A stretch of DNA of 42,992 nt from Bacteroidota bacterium (GTDB lineage Bacteria > Bacteroidota > Bacteroidia > Bacteroidales > VadinHA17), in assembly GCA_003250475.1 (NCBI GenBank), contig QKGI01000060.1, forward strand, positions 1 through 42,992, given 5' to 3'. The translations under genes were made by a program, and so were the position numbers. The notes under the pieces are model-generated. The model saw only the letters and a list, made by a program, of their open reading frames with translations, searched no databases and was not told the origin of the DNA. Shown in pieces: positions 8,820-16,690 of the stretch (positions are counted from its first letter, which is position 1; each line of letters starts with the position of its first letter).

Positions 8820-8873
8820 GAGGAGAATTTTAAGTCTTGAGGCCGGGCCGGAAAACGCACCACAAGACCTCAT

Positions 8874-8909
8874 GACTGCAAGACAGCAAGACTGCAGGAC
8901 TGCAAGACC
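8874..8909 (+). repeat. Tandem repeat, 8-bp unit GACTGCAA, four copies
   Basis: Four head-to-tail 8-mers (GACTGCAA, GACAGCAA, GACTGCAG, GACTGCAA) followed by GACC. It is a different unit from the GGTCTGAA array 54 bases upstream but shares its gap. Confidence 0.75.
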
Positions 8910-8925
8910 AGGGCCTGGCGTTAAG

Positions 8926-9047
8926 TCCCGACATGGTATGTCGGGATAGCCAAGGAGCCAGACTGCAGCAGGGGAGTTTGCTACGAAGGACAGAGCCCGT
9001 CAGGGCGACAGAAAGAACAAATAGGATAACCGAAATAAACATTTGAT
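8926..9047 (+). other. Non-coding 5' region of argF with a perfect 9-bp hairpin
   Basis: TCCCGACAT (8926-8934) and ATGTCGGGA (8938-8946) form a perfect 9-bp stem with a 3-base loop. No T-tract follows, so it is not a standard terminator. The rest up to the argF ATG (8947-9047) has no supported reading frame. It contains GCCCGTCAGGGC (8995-9006), a second small GC-rich near-palindrome. This could be the argF leader, an RNA structure, or remains of a degraded repeat element. No TAnnTTTG promoter element was found here. Confidence 0.5.
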
Positions 9048-10049
9048 ATGGCATACAACTTAAGAAACCGCAGTTTTCTGAAACTGCTTGACTTCACTCC
9101 GGAAGAGATCAGATTCCTTCTAAATTTGTCATTTGACCTGAAGAAAGCCAAATATGCAGGTACGGAACATCAGAGACTTAAAGGCAAAAACATTGCTCTT
9201 ATTTTTGAAAAAACCTCAACGCGGACACGCTGTGCCTTTGAGACCGCTGCTTTTGACCAGGGGGCGCATGTCACTTACCTGGGACCGACAGGATCACAGA
9301 TAGGTCATAAGGAGTCGATGAAAGACACGGCCAGGGTACTGGGACGGATGTATGACGGTATTGAGTACAGGGGCTATGGTCAGGAGATCGTTGAAGAGCT
9401 TGCAGCATATGCGGGTGTGCCTGTATGGAACGGTTTGACAAACGAATTTCATCCGACGCAGATACTTGCCGACTTTATGACGATGATGGAACATTGCGAT
9501 AAGCCTCTGAACAGGATCAGCTTCTGTTACCTGGGCGACGCACGTAATAATATGGGTAATTCCCTGATGGTAGGTGCAGCAAAGATGGGCATGGATTTCC
9601 GGGCTGCAGCACCCAGGGCATGCCAGCCTGCAGACGAGCTCGTGATGAAATGCCGTGAAATAGCTGAAGAGACAGGTGCAAAGATAACCCTTTCGGAAGA
9701 TGTTGAAGAAGCTGTCAGGGGAGTGGATTTTCTTTATACTGATGTATGGGTATCAATGGGTGAACCCGATTCGGTGTGGGAAGAGAGAATCAGGTTGCTG
9801 AAACCTTACCAGGTGAACGGAGATGTGATAAAAATGACGGGTAATCCCGGAGTCAGGTTCCTGCATTGCCTGCCGGCATTCCACAACAGGGAAACCAAAA
9901 TGGGAGAGGAGATATACAAGAAATTTGGTCTTGACGGACTGGAGGTTACAGAAGAGGTTTTTGAATCACCCCACTCAATCGTATTCGATGAGGCCGAAAA
10001 CCGGATGCATACTATCAAAGCTGTGATGGTGGCGACCCTGGGCTCCTGA
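9048..10049 (+). CDS. argF: Ornithine carbamoyltransferase
   Basis: The enzyme joins carbamoyl phosphate and ornithine to citrulline, or runs in reverse in arginine fermentation. All signature motifs are present in this 333-residue protein: the carbamoyl-phosphate loop STRTR (57-61), HPTQ (135-138), the ornithine-binding D-x-W-x-SMG segment (231-238), HCLP (273-276), and a C-terminus like E. coli ArgI ([27 protein letters not shown]). The intact SMG loop and these motifs argue for ordinary ornithine rather than the acetyl- or succinyl-ornithine form of some Bacteroides. Proximity to carbamate kinase suggests a catabolic (ArcB-like) role, but biosynthesis is not excluded. The ATG start fits the family N-terminus. 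Confidence 0.96.
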   Translation: MAYNLRNRSFLKLLDFTPEEIRFLLNLSFDLKKAKYAGTEHQRLKGKNIALIFEKTSTRTRCAFETAAFDQGAHVTYLGPTGSQIGHKESMKDTARVLGRMYDGIEYRGYGQEIVEELAAYAGVPVWNGLTNEFHPTQILADFMTMMEHCDKPLNRISFCYLGDARNNMGNSLMVGAAKMGMDFRAAAPRACQPADELVMKCREIAEETGAKITLSEDVEEAVRGVDFLYTDVWVSMGEPDSVWEERIRLLKPYQVNGDVIKMTGNPGVRFLHCLPAFHNRETKMGEEIYKKFGLDGLEVTEEVFESPHSIVFDEAENRMHTIKAVMVATLGS

Positions 10050-10168
10050 TTCGGAGACAGCCGGTGAGGTAATGCCTGTGACTGCCGCTGGCAGAATCAA
10101 CGGCATAACTATTTAACAAACAGATATTGAGACAGTCTGCTACTGAGTCAGGCTCTCTGAATGTGTCC

Positions 10169-10645
10169 TTATACAATCAGGGCTTTAACGAAGTAGAATA
10201 ACATCAGTAACGCTGCGGCTAGCTTGAGTCCTACTCCGGTGAGAAATCCCAGAAGGCTTCCGAACCCGGCCTTAAGTGCGTATTTTATGTCATCCTTGAA
10301 AATAAGCTCCCCAACTACAGCACCGATAAAGGGACCAATAATAATTCCGGGAGGACCCAGGAACAGACCTATTATCAGTCCCACGGTAGCTCCCCGCATA
10401 CCGTATTTTGAACCTCCGAACCGACGTGTGCCCCAGATAGGGACCACGTAGTCTATGACCGTAACCACAACGGCAACAATACCAAGGATAATGAACATGT
10501 TCCTGCTTATCTCCGCAAACCTGGTGAAATGCAGCACCACAAGACCGAGGTAGGTCAGGGGAGGCCCGGGAAGAATCGGTAACAGGCACCCGGCGATGCC
10601 AAGTAACATAAGTATAATGGCAACAGCCAAAAGAAAATAATCCAT
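10169..10645 (-). CDS. DUF456-family integral membrane protein
   Basis: This 158-residue protein is almost entirely membrane helices. Its Gly/Pro-rich layout is typical of DUF456: LLGIAGCLLPILPGPPLTYLG near the start, then GLIIGLFLGPPGIIIGPFIGAVVGEL, then a final helix from GFLTGVGLKLAAALLMLFYFV. The central Gly-rich helices with conserved GPPG and GPFIGA are the recognisable core. The function of DUF456 proteins is unknown. It lies 35 bases downstream of the DUF3276 gene and is probably co-transcribed with it from the promoter at 11108-11137. It converges with argF; the 119-bp gap between them holds no clear terminator. Confidence 0.87.
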   Translation of the reverse strand: MDYFLLAVAIILMLLGIAGCLLPILPGPPLTYLGLVVLHFTRFAEISRNMFIILGIVAVVVTVIDYVVPIWGTRRFGGSKYGMRGATVGLIIGLFLGPPGIIIGPFIGAVVGELIFKDDIKYALKAGFGSLLGFLTGVGLKLAAALLMLFYFVKALIV

Positions 10646-10680
10646 TTGTTAAGGGTTACGGTTAAAATGATCTGAGGACC

Positions 10681-11067
10681 CTACCTGGTGCCCAGCTCAT
10701 CAAAATCAACGTCTGAGAATTCCCCGGCAGGTACTTCGGTAACGGCTTCATCCGTATCAGCCATAGTCCTGCTCATGGTGTCAAGTATCTCTCCGTTGCT
10801 TGCGAAGGTCACAGCCTCGCGTAATCCTTCAGTGAACTTCTCAAAGTCCTCTTTGTAGAGGAAGATCTTATGTTTCTCATAAAACATCTTCCCCTCTTTC
10901 CCCATTCTTTTCTTGCTTTCGGTAATAGTCAGGTAGAGATCCTCGTGCCTGGTCGACTTGACATCAAAAAAGTATGTTCTCTTACCCGCCCGCACAACTT
11001 TAGTGAACACCTCCTCTTTATCACTTCTCTCATTCTGACCTCCAATTCTTCCATTCTCGTCTTCCAT
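10681..11067 (-). CDS. PUR-alpha-like nucleic-acid-binding protein (DUF3276)
   Basis: The 128-residue protein has a central PUR-type domain (about residues 18-90). The pattern VFTKVVRAGKRTYFFDVKST, then EDLYLTITESKKR and KHKIFLYKEDFEKFTEGL, is the compact beta-beta-beta-alpha repeat found in Bacteroidota DUF3276 and spirochaete PUR-alpha proteins such as BpuR. Such proteins bind single-stranded DNA or RNA, and some act as translational or transcriptional regulators. The C-terminal ~35 residues are acidic and likely disordered. A good Bacteroidota promoter lies just upstream, and the gene is divergent from nusB. Nucleic-acid binding follows from the family; the target here is unknown. Confidence 0.9.
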   Translation of the reverse strand: MEDENGRIGGQNERSDKEEVFTKVVRAGKRTYFFDVKSTRHEDLYLTITESKKRMGKEGKMFYEKHKIFLYKEDFEKFTEGLREAVTFASNGEILDTMSRTMADTDEAVTEVPAGEFSDVDFDELGTR

Positions 11068-11107
11068 CAGTAGCGAATGTTTTAGGGTTTCAATCGGTTA
11101 GTATGGT

Positions 11108-11137
11108 CAAATGTAACAATTATTTTATCAACTCAAA
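11108..11137 (-). promoter_or_regulatory. Bacteroidota promoter with -33 TTTG and -7 TACATTTG, upstream of DUF3276
   Basis: Reading the minus strand, TTTG (11137-11134) is followed after 18 bases by TACATTTG (11115-11108). This matches the -33/-7 pattern of the Bacteroidota primary sigma factor and is the best complete promoter in the window. It lies 41 bases before the DUF3276 ATG. Confidence 0.72.
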
Positions 11138-11198
11138 ATGGAAGATTCAAATTGTAAGAGATTTTTGATTACCGGATTCTATTGCATACCTATTTTTA

Positions 11199-11206
11199 TA
11201 ACTTTG
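11199..11206 (+). promoter_or_regulatory. Bacteroidota -7 element (TAACTTTG) upstream of nusB
   Basis: TAACTTTG matches TAnnTTTG and lies 24 bases before the nusB ATG. No correctly spaced -33 TTTG is obvious. It would drive the eight-gene run from nusB to the ureohydrolase. Confidence 0.52.
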
Positions 11207-11230
11207 CCACCTGAAAAATCTGTTCTTTAA

Positions 11231-12250
11231 ATGATAAGCAGAAGACAATTAAGGATCAAGGCACTTTCTGTGCTTTATGCAAGTAACAGGAAGGAGCTTG
11301 ATGACCTCGATAGTGCTGAACAGGAGCTCATTCTGAGCATAAGGAAGAGCTATGACCTGTATCATTACCTTTTGTTGCTGCTTATTGCCCTCTCAGACGT
11401 GGCACGCGAGAGAGTGACACTGGCACGTACCAAGAAGATTCCCGGTCCGGAGGATATCAATCCCAATACCCGGTTTGCAGAAAACAGGGTCATTGCCCAG
11501 CTCAGGAACAATCCGGACCTCCGCAGCTATACTGAGGCGACACCTGCCCTCTGGACGAGAAAGGACAGGATAACCAACTTCAGATCTCTCAACCGTTGGC
11601 TGGGAACCCTGGGTCTCACATGGGATGAACGCCCGGAGGTTGTCAGAATAATCTTCAACGATATTACCAGGTGGGATGTGTACAGCGATTATATGAACTC
11701 CCCTGACAATAGTTACCGTTCTGACCTGAGGTTTATCAAGGATCTCGTAACGAAGTTTCTTCCTGCTTCGGACGATCTCTCTTCACTCCTCGAGGAGCAG
11801 TCGGTCTACTGGAATGACGACCTGCCTTTTGTGACTTCGATGATCAGGAATTCAATCGGAAAATTCAAGGAGCACGATGACGGCAGTACCCTTTCCATGC
11901 CCCCCATGTTCACCAATGAGGACGATGAAAGGTTTGTAAAGGTACTTCTCAGAAAGGCTATTCTTAACAGTGAGAAAAACAGCGCACTTATCGATGCACA
12001 TACTACAAACTGGGAGGTGGAAAGAATAGCCCTGATGGATAAGCTTGTGATGCAACTGGCAATAACAGAGATAGTTGAATTTCCCGAGGTGCCGGTGAAA
12101 GTCACTCTTAACGAATATATTGAAATTGCAAAAGACTACTGCACAGCCAAAAGCAGTACTTTTGTAAACGGGATACTTGACAAAATAGTCAGGGAGATGA
12201 GGGCCAACGGCAGTTTTACCAAAGCAGGAAGGGGACTTATCGGGGAGTAA
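11231..12250 (+). CDS. nusB: Transcription antitermination factor NusB, long Bacteroidota form
   Basis: NusB with NusE (S10) binds boxA RNA and supports antitermination on rRNA operons. The first helix is canonical (MISRRQLRIKALSVLYA, residues 1-17). The C-terminal core, about residues 232-322, is also canonical, including ERIALMDKLVMQLAITEI, VTLNEYIEIAKDY and SSTFVNGILDKI. Between them is roughly 170 extra residues, making 339 in total against ~139 for E. coli NusB; the protein is a NusB fold with a large insertion rather than an N-terminal fusion. This long form appears usual for the phylum. It is the first gene of a co-directional run. Confidence 0.93.
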   Translation: MISRRQLRIKALSVLYASNRKELDDLDSAEQELILSIRKSYDLYHYLLLLLIALSDVARERVTLARTKKIPGPEDINPNTRFAENRVIAQLRNNPDLRSYTEATPALWTRKDRITNFRSLNRWLGTLGLTWDERPEVVRIIFNDITRWDVYSDYMNSPDNSYRSDLRFIKDLVTKFLPASDDLSSLLEEQSVYWNDDLPFVTSMIRNSIGKFKEHDDGSTLSMPPMFTNEDDERFVKVLLRKAILNSEKNSALIDAHTTNWEVERIALMDKLVMQLAITEIVEFPEVPVKVTLNEYIEIAKDYCTAKSSTFVNGILDKIVREMRANGSFTKAGRGLIGE

Positions 12251-12308
12251 AGGTGAAAAGGGCATAAAGAGGGCGCGGAGCATCGATGGAACCGGTATTA
12301 AGAAGCTG

Positions 12309-12767
12309 ATGACTGAAAAGAATATGGAGAAGAAAATGGGAAAGATACTGACATTAATAATGGCTGGAATGATTGCAATGGCATGTCTCACTGTATCATG
12401 CGGCAGGAACTCCAGCGGGGCTGCTAAAAACACGCCGGCAGATACCACGGGAACGCCGGTACTTACTTTTAAATCGTCCGAACATATTTTCGGTAAGGTA
12501 AAAGCGGGAGAAAAGGTCGGATGTATTTTCACATTCACAAACACCGGAGATGCCGACCTGGTAATAGCCTCAGCTACTGCCAGCTGTGGATGCACGGTCC
12601 CCAAATATGACAAAAGACCGGTACCACCGGGATCATCAGGTACCGTCGAGGTATCATTCGATACTTCGGGAAGAGAGGGATTACAAACAAAAACTGTTGT
12701 AGTTCAGTCAAATGCAGAAAATAAATTAGTTATTTTGCGTATCATTGCCGAGGTAGAAAAGAAATGA
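12309..12767 (+). CDS. DUF1573 lipoprotein
   Basis: The 152-residue product has a lipoprotein signal ending TVSC (Cys at about residue 31), a short Ser/Thr/Ala/Pro linker, and one immunoglobulin-like DUF1573 domain (about residues 48-150). The domain shows the family pattern of FGKVKAGEKV, FTNTGDADLVI, ASCGCTVP, PVPPGSSGTVEVSFDTSG and a final VQSNAENKLVILRI strand. The function is unknown; the fold suggests a surface or periplasmic binding module. Later in-frame ATGs (12324, 12336) could be the real start, since the first ~10 residues precede the signal. Its place between nusB and yajC is the usual one in Bacteroidales. Confidence 0.9.
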   Translation: MTEKNMEKKMGKILTLIMAGMIAMACLTVSCGRNSSGAAKNTPADTTGTPVLTFKSSEHIFGKVKAGEKVGCIFTFTNTGDADLVIASATASCGCTVPKYDKRPVPPGSSGTVEVSFDTSGREGLQTKTVVVQSNAENKLVILRIIAEVEKK

Positions 12768-12794
12768 TTAAATAATAACTTAAAAAAAAACACC

Positions 12795-12824
12795 GGACCT
12801 TCAGACCTTCAGACCTCAGACCTT
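12795..12824 (-). repeat. Third, inverted copy of the GGTCTGAA repeat family (two units)
   Basis: On the minus strand this reads AAGGTCTGAGGTCTGAAGG followed by TCTGAAGGTCC, about two units of the 15-bp repeat at 3724-3820 and 8744-8819, but in the opposite orientation. It lies in the 85-bp gap between DUF1573 and yajC, next to a run of nine A's (12782-12790). Confidence 0.82.
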
Positions 12825-12852
12825 AACAGATAACAAATACAACCAAATACAA

Positions 12853-13191
12853 ATGACAAACATGACAACACTCGCACTTATTTATCTTCAGGGCACACCG
12901 GCAGGCCAGGGAAGTCCTAACATGCTGACCGGTCTTCTTCCTTTGCTTCTTGTCTTCGTGGTTTTCTATTTCTTTATGATTAGGCCGCAGATGAGAAAGC
13001 AGAAAGAACTGACGAACTACCGCAACGCTATTTCCAAGGGAGACAAAATCATTACCACAGGTGGTATATACGGAAAAGTTGTTGAGGTAAGTGATACCGT
13101 CATTACCATAGAAATTGCAAATGATGTCAGAATCAGGGTAGATAAAAACGCTATTCTCAGGGACCCGTCTGACGTTGCCGCAAAACAATAA
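12853..13191 (+). CDS. yajC: Preprotein translocase subunit YajC
   Basis: YajC is a small accessory subunit of the SecDF–YajC membrane complex. The 112-residue protein has one membrane helix (about residues 24-43, LTGLLPLLLVFVVFYFFMI) followed directly by the hallmark RPQMRKQKE. Its cytoplasmic beta domain carries GDKIITTGGIYGKVVEV and TIEIANDVRIRVDKNAI. The size is typical. A second ATG at 12862 is an alternative start. It sits between DUF1573 and the YbbR gene, as is common in Bacteroidales. The third GGTCTGAA repeat lies in the upstream gap. Confidence 0.96.
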   Translation: MTNMTTLALIYLQGTPAGQGSPNMLTGLLPLLLVFVVFYFFMIRPQMRKQKELTNYRNAISKGDKIITTGGIYGKVVEVSDTVITIEIANDVRIRVDKNAILRDPSDVAAKQ

Positions 13192-13212
13192 TTTTGTTTT
13201 AAGGGAGGTGGA

Positions 13213-13947
13213 ATGAGCGAACAAAAGAAACGGACAGATAAATTCATTAACAAGGAATTGCCTGTTTTTGCGTTCTTTTTGCTGCTTTCGTTTGTTTTCT
13301 GGTATCTCAACGAACTAAGCAAGGAACTCCAGGGAACCATAAATTATCCTGTGAGGTACATCAATCCGCCTAAAGACCGTATTGTTACGGGAGACCTTCC
13401 GCCCAAGCTGGAGATGGATCTCCGGGGGCCGGGCTATTCAATACTAAAGGTCAAGCTCTCAGGGAGCCGGGCACCTGTTGTGATCGATTTCTCCAAGCTT
13501 TCGCCCCGCCGTCTCCCGGGGGCGATGCCACGGTACTACATGGTTACCTCGGGGCTTATTAACAATTTCTCAAAGCAGATGCATGCGGATTTTGAGATTC
13601 TGTCAATTCACCCCGACACCCTGTTTTTCGGATATGACAGACTGGTAACCAGGAGGATGCCTGTGATCCCCAACTTCGATATTGAGCTTGCCCCCGGCAA
13701 AAAAGTGATCGTTGTGCCTGACCCTGACAGTATTACAGTGACAGGCCCTGCGCACATGCTGGATACTATTCCCGGCATTCGTACCCGTTACCGCTCTTTC
13801 AAACGCATGAATGAAAACTTCAGATCGAAGGTGCGGATTGAATGCCCAGGATACCTGGAGGCTACGGAGAAGAAAGTGACCGTGGAGGTGACAATTACAG
13901 GTAAGCAATCATCCCTCTTCGGTCAGAAACAGAGAAGCGATAAATAG
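13213..13947 (+). CDS. YbbR-domain (CdaR-like) membrane protein
   Basis: The 244-residue protein has a short cytoplasmic start, one membrane helix (about residues 16-34, LPVFAFFLLLSFVFWYLNEL) and an extracytoplasmic part of two YbbR-type beta repeats, recognisable from YPVRYINPPKDRIV, LEMDLRGPGYSILK, IPNFDIELAPGKKV and DSITVTGPAHMLDTI. In Firmicutes, YbbR (CdaR) regulates the diadenylate cyclase CdaA; no cyclase is encoded in this window, so that link is only a family analogy. The start is well supported: GGGAGG lies about six bases before the ATG, one of the few strong ribosome-binding sites here. It is followed ten bases later by coaE. Confidence 0.85.
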   Translation: MSEQKKRTDKFINKELPVFAFFLLLSFVFWYLNELSKELQGTINYPVRYINPPKDRIVTGDLPPKLEMDLRGPGYSILKVKLSGSRAPVVIDFSKLSPRRLPGAMPRYYMVTSGLINNFSKQMHADFEILSIHPDTLFFGYDRLVTRRMPVIPNFDIELAPGKKVIVVPDPDSITVTGPAHMLDTIPGIRTRYRSFKRMNENFRSKVRIECPGYLEATEKKVTVEVTITGKQSSLFGQKQRSDK

Positions 13948-13957
13948 CAGGGTTCAA

Positions 13958-14557
13958 ATGGTAAAAAGACTCGGCATTACCGGTGGTATAGGCAGCGGAA
14001 AGACAACTGTCTGCAGGATATTCAGGGTCCTGGGGGTACCCGTATTCGTTGCTGACACTGTTGCCAGGCAGCTTATGAACGGTGATCCTGCCATCCATGA
14101 TGCAATAAATGCTATCGTCGGCAAGGACCTTTACCTGTCAGGTGAGCTTGACCGTAAGGAGCTGGCAAAGATTATCTTTAACAGGCCTGAACTGCTAAGG
14201 ATGGTCAATGCCGTTGTTCATCCTGCTGTGCTCCGGATGTTTGACAGGTGGGCCGAGAGATCTGATGCACCCTATGTGATAATGGAAGCCGCCATTCTTT
14301 TTGAAGCCAGGGCCGACGAACTTGTTGACAGGGTGGCTACAATCTCTGCCCCGGTAGAGGAACGGATAGCCCGGGTCATGGGCCGTAACGACCTCAGCCG
14401 TGAGGAGGTGATCAGGAGGATAAATAACCAGTTGGAAGATGAAGAGAGAGAAGATCAGTCTTATTATGTTATCAATAATGCAGACAATGAGATGATCATA
14501 CCGGAGATACTTAAGATACATGAAGATATGCTCCGGCTTGCTGAAAGGGACAGGTGA
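13958..14557 (+). CDS. coaE: Dephospho-CoA kinase
   Basis: CoaE phosphorylates the 3'-hydroxyl of dephospho-CoA, the last step of coenzyme A synthesis. The 199-residue product starts with the P-loop [11 protein letters not shown] (residues 7-17) and has the substrate-binding DTVARQLM segment, the conserved [10 protein letters not shown] motif, the [11 protein letters not shown] strand and the late arginine-rich lid ([20 protein letters not shown]). Length and motif order are standard. Its TGA overlaps the following gene's ATG by one base, so translation is coupled. It should be cytoplasmic and essential. Confidence 0.97.
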   Translation: MVKRLGITGGIGSGKTTVCRIFRVLGVPVFVADTVARQLMNGDPAIHDAINAIVGKDLYLSGELDRKELAKIIFNRPELLRMVNAVVHPAVLRMFDRWAERSDAPYVIMEAAILFEARADELVDRVATISAPVEERIARVMGRNDLSREEVIRRINNQLEDEEREDQSYYVINNADNEMIIPEILKIHEDMLRLAERDR

Positions 14558-15288
14558 TGGGAAAGTTTGCCAAATGGATAGGAGGTGGGCTCGGATTTGT
14601 TTTCGGAGGCCCGATAGGAGGATTACTTGGTTTTTTTATCGGTTCTTTTGTTGACGGCACCACTGTGACCCGGATGCAGTCAGGCAGCAGCAGAAATTAC
14701 CGGACAACCCCCGGTGACTTTGGGATGAGCCTGATAATTCTTATAGCAGCCGTTATGAAAGCAGACGGTAAGGTGGTCAGGTCAGAACTGGACTATGTAA
14801 AGCGTTTCTTTGTTTCACAGTTCGGACCGGATACCGCACAGGAGGCACTGCAGATGCTCCGGGACCTTCTGAAGCAGGATATTCCGCTCAGAGATGTCTG
14901 TTCCCAGATCAGGAACAATATGGATTATGCATCCCGACTGCAGCTGATACATATCCTGTACAATATCTCTGCTGCTGACAGCCGTTTTGAACAGGCGGAA
15001 ACAAATATGATCAGGTCAATTGCCGATATGCTCGGGATCTCGGCTACTGACTACGAATCGATACGTAACATGTTCATCCCGGCAACAGATGCATCATACC
15101 GCATACTTGAGGTGGAGCGGTCAGCAACAGATGAGGAGCTGAAGCGGGCATACAGGAAGATGGCACTCAAATACCACCCGGATAAGGTAGGTCATCTGGG
15201 AGAAGATTTTCGCAAGACAGCCGAGGAGAAGTTCAAAGCAGTCAACGAAGCCTGGGATAAAATCAAGAAAGAACGAAACATTGTCTGA
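14557..15288 (+). CDS. TerB-like / DnaJ-domain protein with Gly-rich N-terminal segment (DjlA-type)
   Basis: The 243-residue protein has three parts. First is a Gly-rich hydrophobic N-terminus (about residues 7-35, with [17 protein letters not shown]), which may insert into or lie on the membrane. Second is a helical TerB-like domain (about 50-165; [17 protein letters not shown] is its signature). Third is a C-terminal J-domain (about 178-240) with the HPD tripeptide in KYHPDKVGH. This is the arrangement of DjlA co-chaperones, which stimulate DnaK ATPase near membranes. The ATG overlapping the coaE stop is preferred over a GTG one codon earlier. It is co-transcribed with coaE and the DUF5606 gene. 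Confidence 0.88.
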   Translation: MGKFAKWIGGGLGFVFGGPIGGLLGFFIGSFVDGTTVTRMQSGSSRNYRTTPGDFGMSLIILIAAVMKADGKVVRSELDYVKRFFVSQFGPDTAQEALQMLRDLLKQDIPLRDVCSQIRNNMDYASRLQLIHILYNISAADSRFEQAETNMIRSIADMLGISATDYESIRNMFIPATDASYRILEVERSATDEELKRAYRKMALKYHPDKVGHLGEDFRKTAEEKFKAVNEAWDKIKKERNIV

Positions 15289-15320
15289 TATTCAATAATT
15301 ATTAATTAACTATCATCAAG

Positions 15321-15833
15321 ATGAACCTTAAAGATATTCTGGCGATTTCCGGTGAAGGAACACTTTTCAAATTCATTGCGCAGGGTAAGAACGCCGTTAT
15401 AGTTGAGAACCTGGAGTCGGGCAGGCGTTTCAGCGCCGGGGCCGCCTCGAAAGTAAGTGCTCTGGATGAGATAGCAATATTCACCACCGGGGAGGATATG
15501 CCCCTGGGTAAAGTTATGGATATGCTATGGGAAAAGGAGAATGGAGGCGAAGCGATATCGCACAGGACCCCCGAACCGGAACTGAGAAAATATTTTGCAG
15601 AGGTTCTCCCGGAATACGACCGTGACAGGGTATATATTTCTGACATCAAGAAGGTGCTGCACTGGTATAATATCCTTCACAAGCTTAACCTGCTGATCAA
15701 AGAGGAGGAGCAGCCTGAGGCATCTGAGGGTGGGAGTGAGGCCGAGGTTAAAGAGGAGACTGCCGAAGCTGAAGTAAAGAGTAAAAAGAGGGCAGCCACC
15801 GGGACCGGCAAGACAAAACCTGCTGAAGAATAA
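15321..15833 (+). CDS. DUF5606 protein
   Basis: The 170-residue protein starts MNLKDILAISGEGTLFKFI and has a conserved N-terminal region of ~130 residues characteristic of DUF5606, found mainly in Bacteroidota. It includes NAVIVENLESGRRF, KVSALDEIAIFT, and YISDIKKVLHWYNILHKLNLL. The last ~40 residues are a low-complexity Glu/Lys/Ala tail and probably disordered. The N-terminal part looks like a small SH3-like beta domain plus a helical segment. The function is unknown. It follows the DjlA-type gene by 32 bases and is followed four bases after its stop by the GTG of the ureohydrolase. Confidence 0.85.
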   Translation: MNLKDILAISGEGTLFKFIAQGKNAVIVENLESGRRFSAGAASKVSALDEIAIFTTGEDMPLGKVMDMLWEKENGGEAISHRTPEPELRKYFAEVLPEYDRDRVYISDIKKVLHWYNILHKLNLLIKEEEQPEASEGGSEAEVKEETAEAEVKSKKRAATGTGKTKPAEE

Positions 15834-15837
15834 CAAC

Positions 15838-16686
15838 GTGGGCATCACTAATTTTGGCGGTGACGAGGTCGTCTACAGTTATGATGAATCTAAAATAATC
15901 ATCCTGCCTGTTCCGTATGATGCCACCAGCACCTACATGCGCGGTGCCGACAGGGGACCTGAAGCCATCCTTGAAGCCTCGCCGGCTCTTGAGTTCTATG
16001 ATCCCGAGACACGTTCAGAAGCTTATAAAAAAGGTATTCATACACTGTCACCGCTAAGATGCGGTACAGACCCTGCTGAGCTTACTGATGCCGTGTACAG
16101 CACTGTCTCCAGGCTTTTCAGTGACTCGCGTTTCCCTGTTGTCATCGGTGGTAACCATACGGTGAGCATAGGTGCCTTCAGGGCAGCTGCTGAGGCTTTC
16201 AAGGATCTGACCATACTTCAGCTTGATGCTCATTCAGACCTTCGTTCGGTTTATGAAGGATCTCCTCTGAATCATGCCTGTGCGGCTGCCCGGGCAAAGG
16301 AGTACGCCCCCCTGGTGCAGGTCGGCATAAGGAGTATGGCCGCAGAAGAACTGCCATCAGTTGACCCCGGGAGAATCTTCTATGCCCATGAGCTCTGGGA
16401 AAACAGATCGCTTTACGCAAAGGCAGCCGCATTACTCTCTGACAACGTCTACATCACACTTGATCTTGATGTCTTCGATCCTTCCATCATGCCTTCTACC
16501 GGCACACCGGAGCCGGGAGGTCCCGGTTACCGGGAACTGATGTCGTTTATTCGCGATGTTTTCAGAAGACGTAATGTAGTGGGGTTCGACGTTGTGGAAC
16601 TATGCCCGTCTGAGACCAACAAGGCTCCCGACTTTGTTGCAGCCAGGATTATTTACCAGATGCTGAGCTATAAATTTGGCGTGTAA
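15838..16686 (+). CDS. speB: Agmatinase-type ureohydrolase (arginase family)
   Basis: The family hydrolyses the guanidino group of agmatine, arginine or related compounds to urea with a di-manganese centre. The 282-residue protein keeps the metal ligands: His107 in IGGNHTVSIG, Asp130/His132/Asp134 in LDAHSD, and Asp209/Asp211 in LDLDVFDP. Overall length and TGTPEPGGPGY fit agmatinases best. The first motif has Asn where many relatives have Asp or Glu (GGDH/GGEH); that residue is not itself a ligand. The start is GTG, four bases after the DUF5606 stop. Agmatine is the likely substrate but guanidinobutyrate or formiminoglutamate cannot be excluded. It ends four bases short of the converging mazG stop. 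Confidence 0.85.
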   Translation: MGITNFGGDEVVYSYDESKIIILPVPYDATSTYMRGADRGPEAILEASPALEFYDPETRSEAYKKGIHTLSPLRCGTDPAELTDAVYSTVSRLFSDSRFPVVIGGNHTVSIGAFRAAAEAFKDLTILQLDAHSDLRSVYEGSPLNHACAAARAKEYAPLVQVGIRSMAAEELPSVDPGRIFYAHELWENRSLYAKAAALLSDNVYITLDLDVFDPSIMPSTGTPEPGGPGYRELMSFIRDVFRRRNVVGFDVVELCPSETNKAPDFVAARIIYQMLSYKFGV

Positions 16687-16690
16687 CCTG

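Noticed and set aside
8926-8946. Hairpin upstream of argF as a rho-independent terminator
   Set aside because: No T-tract follows on either strand.
11852-12613. 253-codon minus-strand frame opposite nusB and DUF1573
   Set aside because: Both plus-strand genes have clear family motifs; the antisense frame has low-complexity composition and no recognisable fold.
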